NCBI RefSeq assembly: GCF_009363655.1
Contig: NZ_CP045393.1
Location: 1,674,001-1,738,000, forward strand
Direction of reading: 5' to 3'
DNA: 64,000 nucleotides
DNA from: Roseovarius sp. THAF27
GTDB lineage: Bacteria > Pseudomonadota > Alphaproteobacteria > Rhodobacterales > Rhodobacteraceae
This document shows, one piece after another, positions 1-9,657 of the stretch. Numbering within the stretch: the first letter of the stretch is position 1; each line of letters starts with the position of its first letter. The notes under the pieces were generated by a model. It saw only the letters and a program-made list of their open reading frames with translations. It did no database searches and was not told the origin of the DNA. The position numbers and the translations under genes are program-made.

Positions 1-620
1 TGCTGGCCTTCGCGCGCGAGTTGAAGGACGTGCTGTTGCGGCAGGCGGATGTCAAGGTGGTGCTGACCCGCGAGGATGACAGTTTCGTCTCGCTGGAGCG
101 GAGGGTGGCGATTGCCCACCAGGTCGGGGCGGGGCTGTTCATTTCGCTGCACGCGGATGCGCTGATCGAGGGGCGGGCGCATGGCGCGACGGTCTATACG
201 CTGTCGGACAGCGCGTCGGACCGCGCCTCGGCGGCGCTGGCCGAGCGGCATGACCGCGCCGACCTGTTGGCCGGGATCGACCTGACGGGATCGGATGACG
301 TGGTGGCCGACGTTCTGATGGACCTGGCGCGGATGGAGACGCAGCCCCGGGCCGAACAGCTGGCAAAGGCGATCCAGATGAGCATAAGGGAGAACGGGTT
401 GCCGCTCAATTCGCGCCCCATGCGGATGGCAGGGTTCTCGGTGCTGAAATCGCCCGATATTCCGTCGGTCCTGCTGGAAGTGGGGTTTCTGAGTTCGGAC
501 CGGGACCGTGCCAACATCGCAGACGCGGAATGGCGCGCCCGGATGGCGCAGGCGGTCAGCGACGCCGTCCGGGCCTGGCGCCAGGCCGATGCGGCCAACG
601 CGGAACTGGTGCGGCAATGA
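1..620 (+). CDS. amiC: N-acetylmuramoyl-L-alanine amidase, C-terminal part (5' end outside window)
   Basis: The open frame runs in from the left edge (it is open upstream of the TTG at 21), so this is the C-terminal catalytic part of a periplasmic Amidase_3 family zinc amidase that cuts the amide bond between muramic acid and the stem peptide. Visible landmarks are the zinc-ligand histidine in SLHAD (codon at 150) and the glutamate in LLEVGFLS (codon at 477), both hallmarks of AmiA/B/C enzymes. The PBP1A gene follows 88 bp downstream on the same strand, a sensible pairing of a peptidoglycan hydrolase and a synthase. Any signal peptide and AMIN domain would lie outside the window, so the choice of AmiC over AmiA or AmiB is a convention. 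Confidence 0.9.
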   Translation, partial: LAFARELKDVLLRQADVKVVLTREDDSFVSLERRVAIAHQVGAGLFISLHADALIEGRAHGATVYTLSDSASDRASAALAERHDRADLLAGIDLTGSDDVVADVLMDLARMETQPRAEQLAKAIQMSIRENGLPLNSRPMRMAGFSVLKSPDIPSVLLEVGFLSSDRDRANIADAEWRARMAQAVSDAVRAWRQADAANAELVRQ

Positions 621-708
621 GGCGCCGACGGCCCGGGCGCACCGGAATGTGTTTTGACGGCGCATCGCGCGGCGCCTATAGGAAGGCGATCTTGAAAGGA
701 CCCGTATC

Positions 709-3231
709 TTGCTGAGACCCATCACCACATTCCTGGGCACGATCTTCAGTCTCGTGACGCTTGTCGTCGTGGTGATCGCGCTGTCGATCGGGGCGGTGTT
801 TCACATTTACGGCAAGGACCTTCCGAGCCACGAAAGCCTGGCGAATTACACGCCGCCGACGATCAGCCGAATCTATTCCGGCGAGGGGCGGATCATCGAC
901 GAGTTCAGCCGCGAACGGCGGCTGTTCACGCCCGCCGAGGACATTCCCGACCTGGTGAAGCAGGCCTTCATCTCGGCCGAGGACAAGAATTTCTACAGCC
1001 ATGGCGGCTATGACGCGCGCGGGATCGCCGCGGCGGTGGTCGAGGCGGTGCGCTCGCGCGGGCAGAACGTGCGCGGGGCGTCGACCATCACGCAGCAGGT
1101 GATGAAGAACTTCCTGCTGTCGGGCGACCGGCGGATCGAGCGCAAGATCAAGGAGATCATCCTGGCGACGCGGATCGAGGAGACGCTGAGCAAGGAGGAC
1201 ATTCTCGAGCTTTACATGAACGAGATCTTCCTCGGCCAGAATTCCTATGGCGTGACGGCGGCGGCGCAGACCTATTTCAACAAGCCCCTGCGAGAGCTTG
1301 CGCCGCACGAGGCGGCGTTCCTGGCGTCGATGCCCAAGGCACCGTCGGATTATCATCCGGTGCGCGAGAGAGAGCGGCTGATGAAGCGGCGCAACTTCGT
1401 GCTGAAGGAAATGTACGAGAACGGGTATATTGACGAGGCCAGTTACGAGACCGAGGTGGTGATGCCGCTCCGGTCGGTTCAGAACGGCGATTTCGAGCCG
1501 TTTTCGGCACAGTTGCCGCCCCGCGATTATTTCACCGACGAGATCCGCCGCCAGTTGAGCCAGGATTTCGGGGAAGGCGAGTTTTTCTCGGGCGGGCTGG
1601 CGGTGCGCGCCACGATCGACCGGGAATTGCAGAATATCGCGGCCGAAGCCCTACGCGAACAGCTCGAGACCTATGACCGGGGCACAGGCCGCTGGCGCGG
1701 CACTGGCAAGACGCTGCCGGCAGAGGCGCTGGAAAGCGAAGAGGCGTGGCGCGCGGCGCTGGCCGAAACGCGGGTTGCGCGCGACATCGAGCTTGATGGA
1801 ACGTGGTACCCCGCCGTGATCCTGGAGATCGGAGACCAGCAGATGCGTCTGGGCATCGAGGGTGTCGAGGAGACCGAGGCCGAGCCCCACGTGGTACCGC
1901 GCGACGATATTGCCTGGCTGCCCGGAAACTTCCAGGAGACGTTCGAGCGGGGCGAGGTCGTCCATGTGCGGCGCATGACCGCCGACAGCGATGGCAGCTT
2001 TATTCGCTGGACCTTGCGGCAGGTGCCGCAGGTGCAGGGCGGGTTCGTGGCGATGGACGTCAACACCGGCCGCGTGCTGGCGATGCAGGGCGGGTTTTCC
2101 TATCAGCACTCGGTCTTCAACCGCGCCACGCAGGCCAAGCGCCAGCCGGGGTCGAGCTTCAAGCCGTTCGTCTACGCCTCCGCGCTGGACAGCGGCTATA
2201 CGCCCGCGACGATCGTCGTGGACGCGCCGATCGAGATCAATACGCCGCAGGGATTGTGGCGGCCCAAGAACTCGTCGAACAAGTTCTATGGGCCCACGCC
2301 GCTGCGGACCGGCATCGAGCAGTCGCGGAACCTGATGACGGTCCGCCTGGCCGAAGAGGTCGGCATGGAGACGGTGGCGAGCTATGCCGAGAAATTCGGC
2401 GTCTACGACAACATGAAGCCGTTCCTGGCCAACGCATTGGGGTCCGAGGAGACTACGCTGTACAAGATGGTGGCGGCCTATTCGATGTTCGCCAATGGCG
2501 GCGAGCGGGTGCAGCCGACACTGGTGGACCGGGTGCAGGACCGCTATGGCCGCACGGTGTATCGCCATGACGCGCGGGATTGCACCGATTGCGGCGATCC
2601 GGGTATCCCGCGGTCGCGCAGCCCTCGCATCGTGTCCAACCGCGAGCGGGTCATGGACCCGGTGACGGCCTATCAGTTGACGTCGATGATGAAAGGCGTG
2701 GTCGACCGGGGGACGGCCCGCGGTGCGATCAACCTTCCGGTGCCGATTGCCGGCAAGACCGGCACCACCAACGACGCGCGCGACGTGTGGTTCGTGGGCT
2801 TTTCGTCCACGATCGCGGCGGGCTGTTACATCGGCTATGACCAGCCGCGCGGCATGGGGCGGAGCGCTTATGGCTCGTCGATGTGCGGCCCGGTCTTCCA
2901 GGCGTTCATGGAGAAGGCGATCCAGAAATACGGCGGCTCGGAGTTCAAGGTCCCCGAGGGCTGCGATTTCATCAACATCGACCGTTATACCGGCTCGCGC
3001 CTGCCCGACGGCGCGTCTGGCGCCAACGTCGTGTCGGAATGCTTCCGCGAGGGCGAAGACCCGCTGTTCGGGATCATGTTCGACGGCGGCTACGCGATGG
3101 GCGGCGATTTCGACCTGTTCCAGGCGGGCGAGACCGAGCAGGTGCGCGAGGTCACGACCTCGACCGGGAACAAGGCGCAGGTGGGTCAGAAATCCAGCTT
3201 CGGCAACATGAGCTCGGGCGGGCTTTATTGA
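709..3231 (+). CDS. mrcA: Penicillin-binding protein 1A, bifunctional glycosyltransferase/transpeptidase
   Basis: Class A PBP of 840 residues, the usual length. It polymerises lipid II and cross-links stem peptides at the outer face of the inner membrane. An N-terminal membrane anchor (about residues 8-32) is followed by a GT51 domain (SAEDKNFYSH with the catalytic Glu near residue 91, then a TITQQ motif), an OB-like insert around 330-430, and a transpeptidase domain with the nucleophile in S482-S-F-K485, an SRN motif and KTGTT. The start is TTG at 709 with a GAAAGGA ribosome site at about 694-700; no in-frame ATG fits as well. It follows the amidase on the same strand. Confidence 0.95.
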   Translation: MLRPITTFLGTIFSLVTLVVVVIALSIGAVFHIYGKDLPSHESLANYTPPTISRIYSGEGRIIDEFSRERRLFTPAEDIPDLVKQAFISAEDKNFYSHGGYDARGIAAAVVEAVRSRGQNVRGASTITQQVMKNFLLSGDRRIERKIKEIILATRIEETLSKEDILELYMNEIFLGQNSYGVTAAAQTYFNKPLRELAPHEAAFLASMPKAPSDYHPVRERERLMKRRNFVLKEMYENGYIDEASYETEVVMPLRSVQNGDFEPFSAQLPPRDYFTDEIRRQLSQDFGEGEFFSGGLAVRATIDRELQNIAAEALREQLETYDRGTGRWRGTGKTLPAEALESEEAWRAALAETRVARDIELDGTWYPAVILEIGDQQMRLGIEGVEETEAEPHVVPRDDIAWLPGNFQETFERGEVVHVRRMTADSDGSFIRWTLRQVPQVQGGFVAMDVNTGRVLAMQGGFSYQHSVFNRATQAKRQPGSSFKPFVYASALDSGYTPATIVVDAPIEINTPQGLWRPKNSSNKFYGPTPLRTGIEQSRNLMTVRLAEEVGMETVASYAEKFGVYDNMKPFLANALGSEETTLYKMVAAYSMFANGGERVQPTLVDRVQDRYGRTVYRHDARDCTDCGDPGIPRSRSPRIVSNRERVMDPVTAYQLTSMMKGVVDRGTARGAINLPVPIAGKTGTTNDARDVWFVGFSSTIAAGCYIGYDQPRGMGRSAYGSSMCGPVFQAFMEKAIQKYGGSEFKVPEGCDFINIDRYTGSRLPDGASGANVVSECFREGEDPLFGIMFDGGYAMGGDFDLFQAGETEQVREVTTSTGNKAQVGQKSSFGNMSSGGLY

Positions 3232-3330
3232 GGGGCCGTCCTGCTGGGTCGCGGCGGTGCGCATGATCTTGTCCGCGGCGAAGGGCCTTGATATCACCAA
3301 GCCCTGAGCAGACCCAAGGACATCGCCACA

Positions 3331-4461
3331 ATGCGCGCCGAGATACAGACACTTGTTGCCGAGATAGAGACCTCGCTGAAGCTTTTGCGCCAGCGCATGG
3401 GGTGGGAGACCGCGCAGCACCGGCTGGAAGAGTTCAATGCCCGCGTCGAGGACCCCAACCTGTGGGATGACCCGACCAAGGCACAGGCGCTGATGCGCGA
3501 GCGGCAGGCGCTGGTGGATGCGGTCGAGACGCACGATTCGATCAAGGCGGAGCTTGAGGACCAGACCGGCCTGATCGAGCTTGGCGAGATGGAAGACGAC
3601 AACGAGGTCGTGGCCGAGGCCGAGGAGGCGCTGCGGCGGTTGGCCAAGAAGGCGGCCGCGAAAGAGCTGGAGGCGCTGCTGAATGGTGAGGCCGACAGCA
3701 ACGACACGTTTCTGGAAATCAACGCGGGCGCGGGCGGCACGGAAAGCTGCGACTGGGCCAACATGCTGGCGCGGATGTATGTCCGCTGGGCCGAGCAGCA
3801 CGGCTATTCGGTCGAGCTGCAATCCGAGACGCCGGGCGACGAGGCCGGGATCAAGTCGGCGGCCTACAAGATCAGCGGGCACAACGCCTATGGCTGGCTG
3901 AAATCGGAATCGGGCGTGCACCGGCTGGTGCGGATCTCGCCCTACGATTCGGCGGCCAAGCGGCACACCTCGTTCAGTTCCGTCTGGGTCTATCCGGTGG
4001 TGGACGACAATATCGAGATCGAGGTCAATCCCAACGATATCCGCATCGACACCTATCGCAGTTCGGGCGCGGGCGGGCAGCACGTGAACAAGACCGACTC
4101 GGCGGTGCGGATCACCCACCATCCCACGGGCATCGTCGTGACCAGCTCGGAAAAATCGCAGCACCAGAACCGCGATATTGCCATGAAGGCGCTAAAATCG
4201 CGGCTGTACCAGCTGGAGCTGGACAAGCGGAACGCCGACATCAACGCCGCGCACGAGGCCAAGGGCGACGCGGGCTGGGGCAACCAGATCCGGTCTTACG
4301 TGTTGCAGCCCTACCAGATGGTTAAGGACCTGCGCACCGGGCACGAGACCAGCGATACCAAGGGCGTGCTGGACGGCGACCTGGACCCATTCATGGCCGC
4401 CACGCTGGCGCTGGACGTGTCGGGCAAGTCGCGGGCCGAGGCGCAGGGCGAGGATGTCTAG
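3331..4461 (+). CDS. prfB: Peptide chain release factor 2
   Basis: RF2 of 376 residues reads UGA and UAA stop codons and triggers peptide release. The GGQ motif is at residues 248-250. The codon-recognition tripeptide position reads S203-P-Y205 where E. coli has SPF. The gene is one uninterrupted frame: there is no internal UGA and +1 shift near codon 26, so the autoregulatory frameshift of E. coli prfB is absent. A CAAGGA ribosome site precedes the ATG. The last 8 bp overlap the next gene. prfA and its methylase prmC are also in this window, about 7 kb downstream. Confidence 0.97.
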   Translation: MRAEIQTLVAEIETSLKLLRQRMGWETAQHRLEEFNARVEDPNLWDDPTKAQALMRERQALVDAVETHDSIKAELEDQTGLIELGEMEDDNEVVAEAEEALRRLAKKAAAKELEALLNGEADSNDTFLEINAGAGGTESCDWANMLARMYVRWAEQHGYSVELQSETPGDEAGIKSAAYKISGHNAYGWLKSESGVHRLVRISPYDSAAKRHTSFSSVWVYPVVDDNIEIEVNPNDIRIDTYRSSGAGGQHVNKTDSAVRITHHPTGIVVTSSEKSQHQNRDIAMKALKSRLYQLELDKRNADINAAHEAKGDAGWGNQIRSYVLQPYQMVKDLRTGHETSDTKGVLDGDLDPFMAATLALDVSGKSRAEAQGEDV

Positions 4462-5278
4462 GGCGATTGCCGCAGCGGGCCTCGTGATGATGCTGGCCGC
4501 TGGTGGCGCTTGGGCCGATGACGCCTCGGTGCGGGCCTACCTGTCGGAAAATGGCTGCGCCGTCGGGCCGCAGTCACGCATGGCGCAGGAAATGCCGACG
4601 CCGGAGTTTCACGCCACTTTGACAACCTATGCCGAGGCGGCGCTGGCGCGGGGCGAGGCGGAGAGGCACGGCGACTGGATCGTGCTTGGACCCGGGATCT
4701 GCACCATTCAGCCGCCGAAGATCGACACCCGCTACGACATCGCCTCGCCGGTGGTTCAGCGCGGGATCGGGGCGGTCGACGCCCATGCGGAGTTCGAGGA
4801 ATACGGCTGTTTCATCGTGGGCGAGGACATGCAGCAGGCGCTTGTGCAGCAGGACGGCCTCACCCGCGACGCGGCCGCGGCCGCCTATTACAGGATCATC
4901 GCGGAGGGCGTGCGGTTGGGCCGTGTCAGCTTTTTCTCCGACGATCCGCTGCGCACGCCGATGGGGTTTCAGGTGCTGACGGGCGCCTGTGCGGATGTGC
5001 CGAGAATCGACGCCATCCGGCGCAGCCAGGCGCTGATGCTGGAGCATTTCGACACGCTGGTGCGCGACAATGCCAGCCGCGTGACGTGTGACGCCAACGT
5101 GGCGCCGGTCACCGTCGAGGTGGGGCAGACCCTGGCGGATGTCACGGACGGTGAAGTGGTCAATGCCTGGACGATGATGGATATGATGATGCTGGCCATC
5201 GGCGCGGGCTGGGTCGAGGGCATCAACGCAACCGAGCGTGGCACGCCGCGTCCACCGATCTGTTCCGATGTCGAGTGA
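4454..5278 (+). CDS. Secreted protein of unknown function with two related cysteine segments
   Basis: 274 residues with an N-terminal signal peptide (hydrophobic [16 protein letters not shown], probable cleavage before DD). I do not recognise a named family. Two segments look like a weak internal duplication: an ENGCAVG stretch near residue 30 and an [10 protein letters not shown] stretch near residue 120, each followed by an amphipathic region. Further cysteines lie at the GPGICTI, TGACADV, RVTCDAN and PPICSDV positions, consistent with periplasmic disulfides. It overlaps prfB by 8 bp and the downstream amidase by about 11 bp, so the three genes are probably co-transcribed. Confidence 0.7.
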   Translation: MSRAIAAAGLVMMLAAGGAWADDASVRAYLSENGCAVGPQSRMAQEMPTPEFHATLTTYAEAALARGEAERHGDWIVLGPGICTIQPPKIDTRYDIASPVVQRGIGAVDAHAEFEEYGCFIVGEDMQQALVQQDGLTRDAAAAAYYRIIAEGVRLGRVSFFSDDPLRTPMGFQVLTGACADVPRIDAIRRSQALMLEHFDTLVRDNASRVTCDANVAPVTVEVGQTLADVTDGEVVNAWTMMDMMMLAIGAGWVEGINATERGTPRPPICSDVE

Positions 5279-6680
5279 TCCGCTGACACTGACCGCCGCG
5301 GACCAGGCGCGCGCGATTCGGGAGGGGCGGTTGCGCGCGGCCGACCTGATGGCGGCGACACTGGACCGGATAGAGGCCGTGAACGGCCCGCTCAATGCCA
5401 TCGTGTCGATGCGCGAGCGTGAGGCGTTGCTGACCGAGGCATGTGCGGCGGACAAGACCGAGGCGAAGGGCCCGCTTCACGGTCTGCCGCTCGCGGTCAA
5501 GGATCTGGCGGATGCGGCGGGCTTGCCCACCAGCCATGGCTCGCCCGCGTTTGCCGGGCAGATCGCCGCCGAAGACAGCCCGCATATCGCCCCCCTTCGC
5601 GCGGCGGGCGCGATTGTCATCGGCAAGACCAACACGCCGGAATTCGGGTTGGGCAGCCACACCTACAACCCGGTGCATGGTGTCACCTCGAACCCCTATG
5701 ACCTGACGCGCAGTTGCGGCGGGTCGTCGGGCGGCGCGGCGGTCGCGCTGGCGGCGGGGATGCTGTCGATCGCGGACGGCTCGGACATGATGGGCAGCCT
5801 GCGCAACCCGGCGGGCTGGAGCAACGTCTACGGGATGCGCCCCAGCTGGGGCCTGGTGCCGGGTGGGTCGGAGGGCGATGTCTTCTTGCATCGCTTGGCC
5901 ACCAACGGTCCGATGGCCCGCTGCCCCGGCGACCTTGCGTTGCAGCTGGACGTGATGTCGGTGCCGCAAAAGGGTGGCCTGCGGGGCCCGGATTTTGCGC
6001 CGGTCGGCGCTTTGCGCGGCGAGGCGGCAGGCTTGCGCGTGGCGTGGCTGGCGGATTGGAACGGCGCGCTGCCGTTCGAGGACGGTATCCTGCCCCTGTG
6101 CGAGGCGGCGCTGGATGTTCTGGGGCAGGTGGGCTGCGCCGTGGACAGCCCCGCCGCGCCATTTTCCCGCGAGGCGCTGTGGCAGTCCTGGACCGCGCTG
6201 CGCAGCTGGGCCGTCGCGGCGGACAAGTCGCCGATGTACGAGGATGAAACGCTTCGCGAGCATCTCAAGCCCGAGGCGATCTGGGAGATCGAGCAGGGCC
6301 GCGCGCTGTCGGCGCTGGACGTGCATGCGGCGAGTGTGCTGCGCTCTGACTGGCTGCGCGCTGCGGACGCGTTTTTCGAGCGGTTTGACGTCATCGCGCT
6401 GCCCACGGCGCAGGTCTGGCCGTTCGACAAGACGCTGGACTGGCCGAAGAGTGTCGCGGGGCAGGGGATGGACACCTATCACCGCTGGATGGAGGTGGTG
6501 GTGCCCGCGAGCCTGTTGGGTCTGCCCGCGGTTGCGGTGCCCGCCGGTTTCGGGCCGCAGGGCCTGCCGATGGGGCTGCAGCTGATCGGGCGGCACGGCG
6601 ATGATGCACGGCTGCTGGAGCTGGCCGAGGCCTACCACCGCGCGACGCGCTGGCCCGAGACGCGGCCGCCGATCCTGTAG
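5268..6680 (+). CDS. Amidase signature family hydrolase
   Basis: Amidase of about 470 residues with the Ser-cis-Ser-Lys triad of the family: lysine in LAVKDLAD, serine in the glycine-rich GGSSGGAAVALAAG, and nucleophile serine in DGSDMMGSLRNPAG. It hydrolyses an amide of unknown identity. The GSDMMGSLR variant of the canonical GTDTGGSIR loop suggests a stand-alone amidase rather than GatA. I chose the ATG at 5268 because it overlaps the end of the preceding gene; a GTG at 5238 would add ten residues with no better ribosome site. Substrate cannot be read from the sequence. Confidence 0.85.
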   Translation: MSSDPLTLTAADQARAIREGRLRAADLMAATLDRIEAVNGPLNAIVSMREREALLTEACAADKTEAKGPLHGLPLAVKDLADAAGLPTSHGSPAFAGQIAAEDSPHIAPLRAAGAIVIGKTNTPEFGLGSHTYNPVHGVTSNPYDLTRSCGGSSGGAAVALAAGMLSIADGSDMMGSLRNPAGWSNVYGMRPSWGLVPGGSEGDVFLHRLATNGPMARCPGDLALQLDVMSVPQKGGLRGPDFAPVGALRGEAAGLRVAWLADWNGALPFEDGILPLCEAALDVLGQVGCAVDSPAAPFSREALWQSWTALRSWAVAADKSPMYEDETLREHLKPEAIWEIEQGRALSALDVHAASVLRSDWLRAADAFFERFDVIALPTAQVWPFDKTLDWPKSVAGQGMDTYHRWMEVVVPASLLGLPAVAVPAGFGPQGLPMGLQLIGRHGDDARLLELAEAYHRATRWPETRPPIL

Positions 6681-6751
6681 TGCGCCGAACTCAAATTCGG
6701 CTTTGCCGACGCGCGGGCAGGCTGTAGGCTTGGCGCCCGAGGGAGGATGCC

Positions 6752-7591
6752 ATGGCCGAAAGGGAACAGCACGCGCGGCCGCTGGGTGTGCCGGAGCTTG
6801 GCGACGTCCGGCTGGACATGCTGGGCACGGCATTGCGCCGAGGCTGGCGGGATACGTGCCGGGCGCCCGGCTATGCGATCCTGTTCGCGGGCGTGTACGT
6901 GGTCATCGGGTGGGTCATGATCTGGGTTACGTGGGTGACGGGGCAGACATACTGGCTGGTCTTCGCAGCCGTGGGCTTTCCGCTGGTGGGACCTTTCGCG
7001 GCGGTCGGTCTTTACGAGGTCAGTCACCGGCTGGAGCAGGGAGAGCCACTTGTCGCGAGGGACATTCTGGGTGTGATCTTTGACCAGAGGCACCGGCAGC
7101 TGCCGTCGATCTGCGCCGTGGTGATCGTGGTGTTCCTGTTCTGGTTCTTCCTGGCGCATATGATCTTTGCGCTGTTCCTGGGCTATTCGACCATGACCAA
7201 CGTCTCGACCTCCTACGACATCTACCTGACGCGCGAGGGGATCACGATGCTGGCCGTGGGCAGCGCCGTGGGTGCCGCCTTTGCGCTGTTGCTGTTTTCC
7301 ATGACGGTGGTGGCGCTGCCGCTGCTGCTGGACCGCGAGGTGGATTTCGTGACGGCGATGATCACCAGCATCCAGACCGTGGCGAGCAATCCGGCGCCGA
7401 TGCTGTGCTGGGCCGCGATCGTGTCCGTGCTGACCTTCGTGGCACTCGTTCCGGCCTTCCTGGGGTTATTCGTGGTGCTGCCGCTTTTGGGCCATGCCAC
7501 GTGGCACCTCTACCGATTGATCGTGGCGGCGGCCGACGAGGGTGTCGCGGGCGAAACTGGCGGCGACCGGAACGGCGCGGCGGCGACCTGA
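6752..7591 (+). CDS. DUF2189 family integral membrane protein
   Basis: 279 residues with about six hydrophobic segments (for example [17 protein letters not shown] near 45-60 and a long hydrophobic stretch near 130-150). It matches the DUF2189 (COG5473) family by its [15 protein letters not shown] and [11 protein letters not shown] landmarks. Members are inner-membrane proteins of unknown role. A GGAGGATG ribosome site sits just before the ATG. It converges with mazG, the stops lying only a few bases apart. No catalytic motif is visible. Confidence 0.8.
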   Translation: MAEREQHARPLGVPELGDVRLDMLGTALRRGWRDTCRAPGYAILFAGVYVVIGWVMIWVTWVTGQTYWLVFAAVGFPLVGPFAAVGLYEVSHRLEQGEPLVARDILGVIFDQRHRQLPSICAVVIVVFLFWFFLAHMIFALFLGYSTMTNVSTSYDIYLTREGITMLAVGSAVGAAFALLLFSMTVVALPLLLDREVDFVTAMITSIQTVASNPAPMLCWAAIVSVLTFVALVPAFLGLFVVLPLLGHATWHLYRLIVAAADEGVAGETGGDRNGAAAT

Positions 7592-7593
7592 GA

Positions 7594-8406
7594 TCAGGTC
7601 TTTTCCTCGGTCTTGGCGCGGTCCCAGAGGGCATCCATTTCGGCCAGGTTCGAGTCCTGCGGCGTTTTTCCCTGTTCGGCCAGCAGCGCCTCGATCCGCT
7701 CGAACCGGCGGGTGAACTTGGCGTTGGCGCGGCGCAGGGCCTGTTCGGGGTCGACCTGCATGTGGCGGGCGAGGTTGGCCATGACGAACAGAAGATCGCC
7801 GAATTCTTCCTCGACCTCGTCGGGGCCAAGCGTGTCGGCGGCCTCTTGCAGTTCCTGCGCTTCTTCGGTGATCTTGTCCAGGACGTGCGAGGCATCGGGC
7901 CAGTCGAAGCCCACGCGAGCCGCGCGTTTCTGGAGTTTCACCGCGCGCATGAGGGCGGGAAGGCCGACCGCCACGCCATCGAGCACACCGGTCTGGGCCT
8001 TGGCCGCCCGCTCGGCCGCCTTGACGGTTTCCCAGTCGAGCGTCTGCTGCTCGGCGGACTTGTCGCGGCTCTCGTCGCCAAAGACATGCGGGTGGCGGGC
8101 GACCATTTTGTCGGCGATGCCATTGGCGACGTCGTCAAAGTCGAACAGTCCCTTGTCGTCGGCGATCTGGGCGTGGAACACGGCCTGCAACAAGAGGTCC
8201 CCCAGCTCGTCGCGAAGCTCGGACCACTGGCCGCGTTCGATGGCGTCGGCGACTTCGTAGGCTTCCTCGATGGTGTAGGGGGCGATGGTGCCGAAATCCT
8301 GTTCGACGTCCCACGGGCAGCCGGTGTCGGGATCGCGCAGCGCCCGCATGATCGCGCGCAGCCGGGGCATCCCGCCCTTGGGGTCATGGATCAGGTCATC
8401 GGGCAT
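7594..8406 (-). CDS. mazG: Nucleoside triphosphate pyrophosphohydrolase MazG
   Basis: 270 residues, the usual length for a tandem MazG. It hydrolyses NTPs and dNTPs to monophosphates, a housekeeping or starvation-linked role. Two all-alpha NTP-PPase modules are visible: PWDVEQDFGTIAPYTIEEAYEV early with its DELGDLLLQ metal motif, and the second with EEAQELQEA and EEEFGDLLF. The reading frame is open upstream, but the ATG at 8406 is preceded by an AAGGAGGGTG ribosome site and begins the conserved N-terminus. It is divergent from the M20 hydrolase. Confidence 0.93.
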   Translation of the reverse strand: MPDDLIHDPKGGMPRLRAIMRALRDPDTGCPWDVEQDFGTIAPYTIEEAYEVADAIERGQWSELRDELGDLLLQAVFHAQIADDKGLFDFDDVANGIADKMVARHPHVFGDESRDKSAEQQTLDWETVKAAERAAKAQTGVLDGVAVGLPALMRAVKLQKRAARVGFDWPDASHVLDKITEEAQELQEAADTLGPDEVEEEFGDLLFVMANLARHMQVDPEQALRRANAKFTRRFERIEALLAEQGKTPQDSNLAEMDALWDRAKTEEKT

Positions 8407-8470
8407 TGCACCCTCCTTGGTTCTGGCGTTGAGTGGACCCTGACCGCAGAGCAAAGAGGAGTCCAGACGC

Positions 8471-9640
8471 TTGGCTATCATCAACCGGATCGCAGGATTT
8501 GCCGAGGACATGACGGCGTGGCGCAGGCATCTGCACCAGCGGCCCGAGCTTGGGTTCGACTGCTTTGAGACCGCCGCATTTGTGGTGGAGCGGTTGCGGG
8601 AGTTCGGCATCATGCAGATCGAGACCGGGATCGCCAGGACCGGCGTGGTGGCGGTGATCGAGGGGCAGGGGCCGGGGCCGACCATCGGTTTGAGGGCGGA
8701 CATGGACGCGTTGCCGATTCATGAGACGACGGGCGTGCCCTATGCCTCGCAGACGCCTGGGGCAATGCACGCCTGCGGGCATGACGGGCATACGACGATG
8801 CTGTTGGGAGCTGCACGGTACCTAGTAGAGACGCGCAATTTCAAAGGCCGGGTCGCGCTGATCTTTCAGCCCAGCGAGGAAGCGGGTCCGGGCGGCGGGC
8901 GGATCATGGTCGAGGAAGGGATCATGGAGCGGTTCGGGATCGAACAGGTCTATGCGCTGCACACCATGCCGGGCGATGCCGAAGGGCGGTTCTGCACGAC
9001 GCCGGGGCCGATCATGGCGGCGGTGGACACGTTCCATATCGACATCACCGGGCAGGGTGGGCACGGCGCTTTTCCGCACGAGACGCGCGATCCGGTCGTT
9101 GCGGCGGCGGGCATGGTGCAGGCGATCCAGACCATCGTCAGCCGCAATCACCATGCCTTGCAGGACCTCGTCGTCTCGGTGACGCAGATCCACACCGGCA
9201 GCGCCGAGAATATCGTGCCCGAGACGGCCTATGTGAACGGCACGATCCGCACCTTCGCGCTGGAGGTGCAGCAGATGGTGCACACTCGGCTGACAGAGAT
9301 CGTCGCGGGGCAGGCGGCCTCTTACGGGGTCGAGGCGGCGCTGCGGATCGAGACAGGCTATCCGGCGACGGTGAACCATGCCGACCAGACTGCCTTTGCC
9401 GCCGAGGTGGCGGGCGAGGTGTCTGGAGCCGACATGGTGCAGACCGACCGCCAGCGCGAGATGGGGGCGGAGGATTTCGCCTTCATGCTGAACGCGCGGC
9501 CCGGCGCTTACTTGTTTCTGGGACAGGGCGAGGGACCGGCGCTGCATCATCCCGGCTTTGACTTCAACGATGCCGTGGCGCCGGTGGGAGCATCGTTCTT
9601 TGCCCGGCTGGTGGAGCGGGCGCAACCGCTGAACGGATAA
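8471..9640 (+). CDS. M20 family amidohydrolase (hippurate hydrolase-like)
   Basis: 389-residue metal-dependent amidohydrolase of the M20D type, which removes acyl groups from N-acyl amino acids or similar amides. Metal-site motifs are RADMDALPI, HACGHDGHT with the ligand cysteine, and PSEEAGPGGG with the catalytic glutamate pair. A dimerisation domain is inserted after about residue 180. The start is TTG at 8471, with AAGAGGA 10 bp upstream. Only 17 bp separate it from the agmatinase gene, so they probably form an operon; the pair would suit breakdown of a guanidino or amide compound, but the substrate is not determinable here. Confidence 0.88.
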   Translation: MAIINRIAGFAEDMTAWRRHLHQRPELGFDCFETAAFVVERLREFGIMQIETGIARTGVVAVIEGQGPGPTIGLRADMDALPIHETTGVPYASQTPGAMHACGHDGHTTMLLGAARYLVETRNFKGRVALIFQPSEEAGPGGGRIMVEEGIMERFGIEQVYALHTMPGDAEGRFCTTPGPIMAAVDTFHIDITGQGGHGAFPHETRDPVVAAAGMVQAIQTIVSRNHHALQDLVVSVTQIHTGSAENIVPETAYVNGTIRTFALEVQQMVHTRLTEIVAGQAASYGVEAALRIETGYPATVNHADQTAFAAEVAGEVSGADMVQTDRQREMGAEDFAFMLNARPGAYLFLGQGEGPALHHPGFDFNDAVAPVGASFFARLVERAQPLNG

Positions 9641-9657
9641 CGAGGGAGGGCGCAAGG

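Noticed and set aside
1651..4164. 837-codon open frame on the minus strand
   Set aside because: It is antisense to PBP1A and prfB, low in recognisable motifs, and typical of mirror frames in GC-rich DNA.
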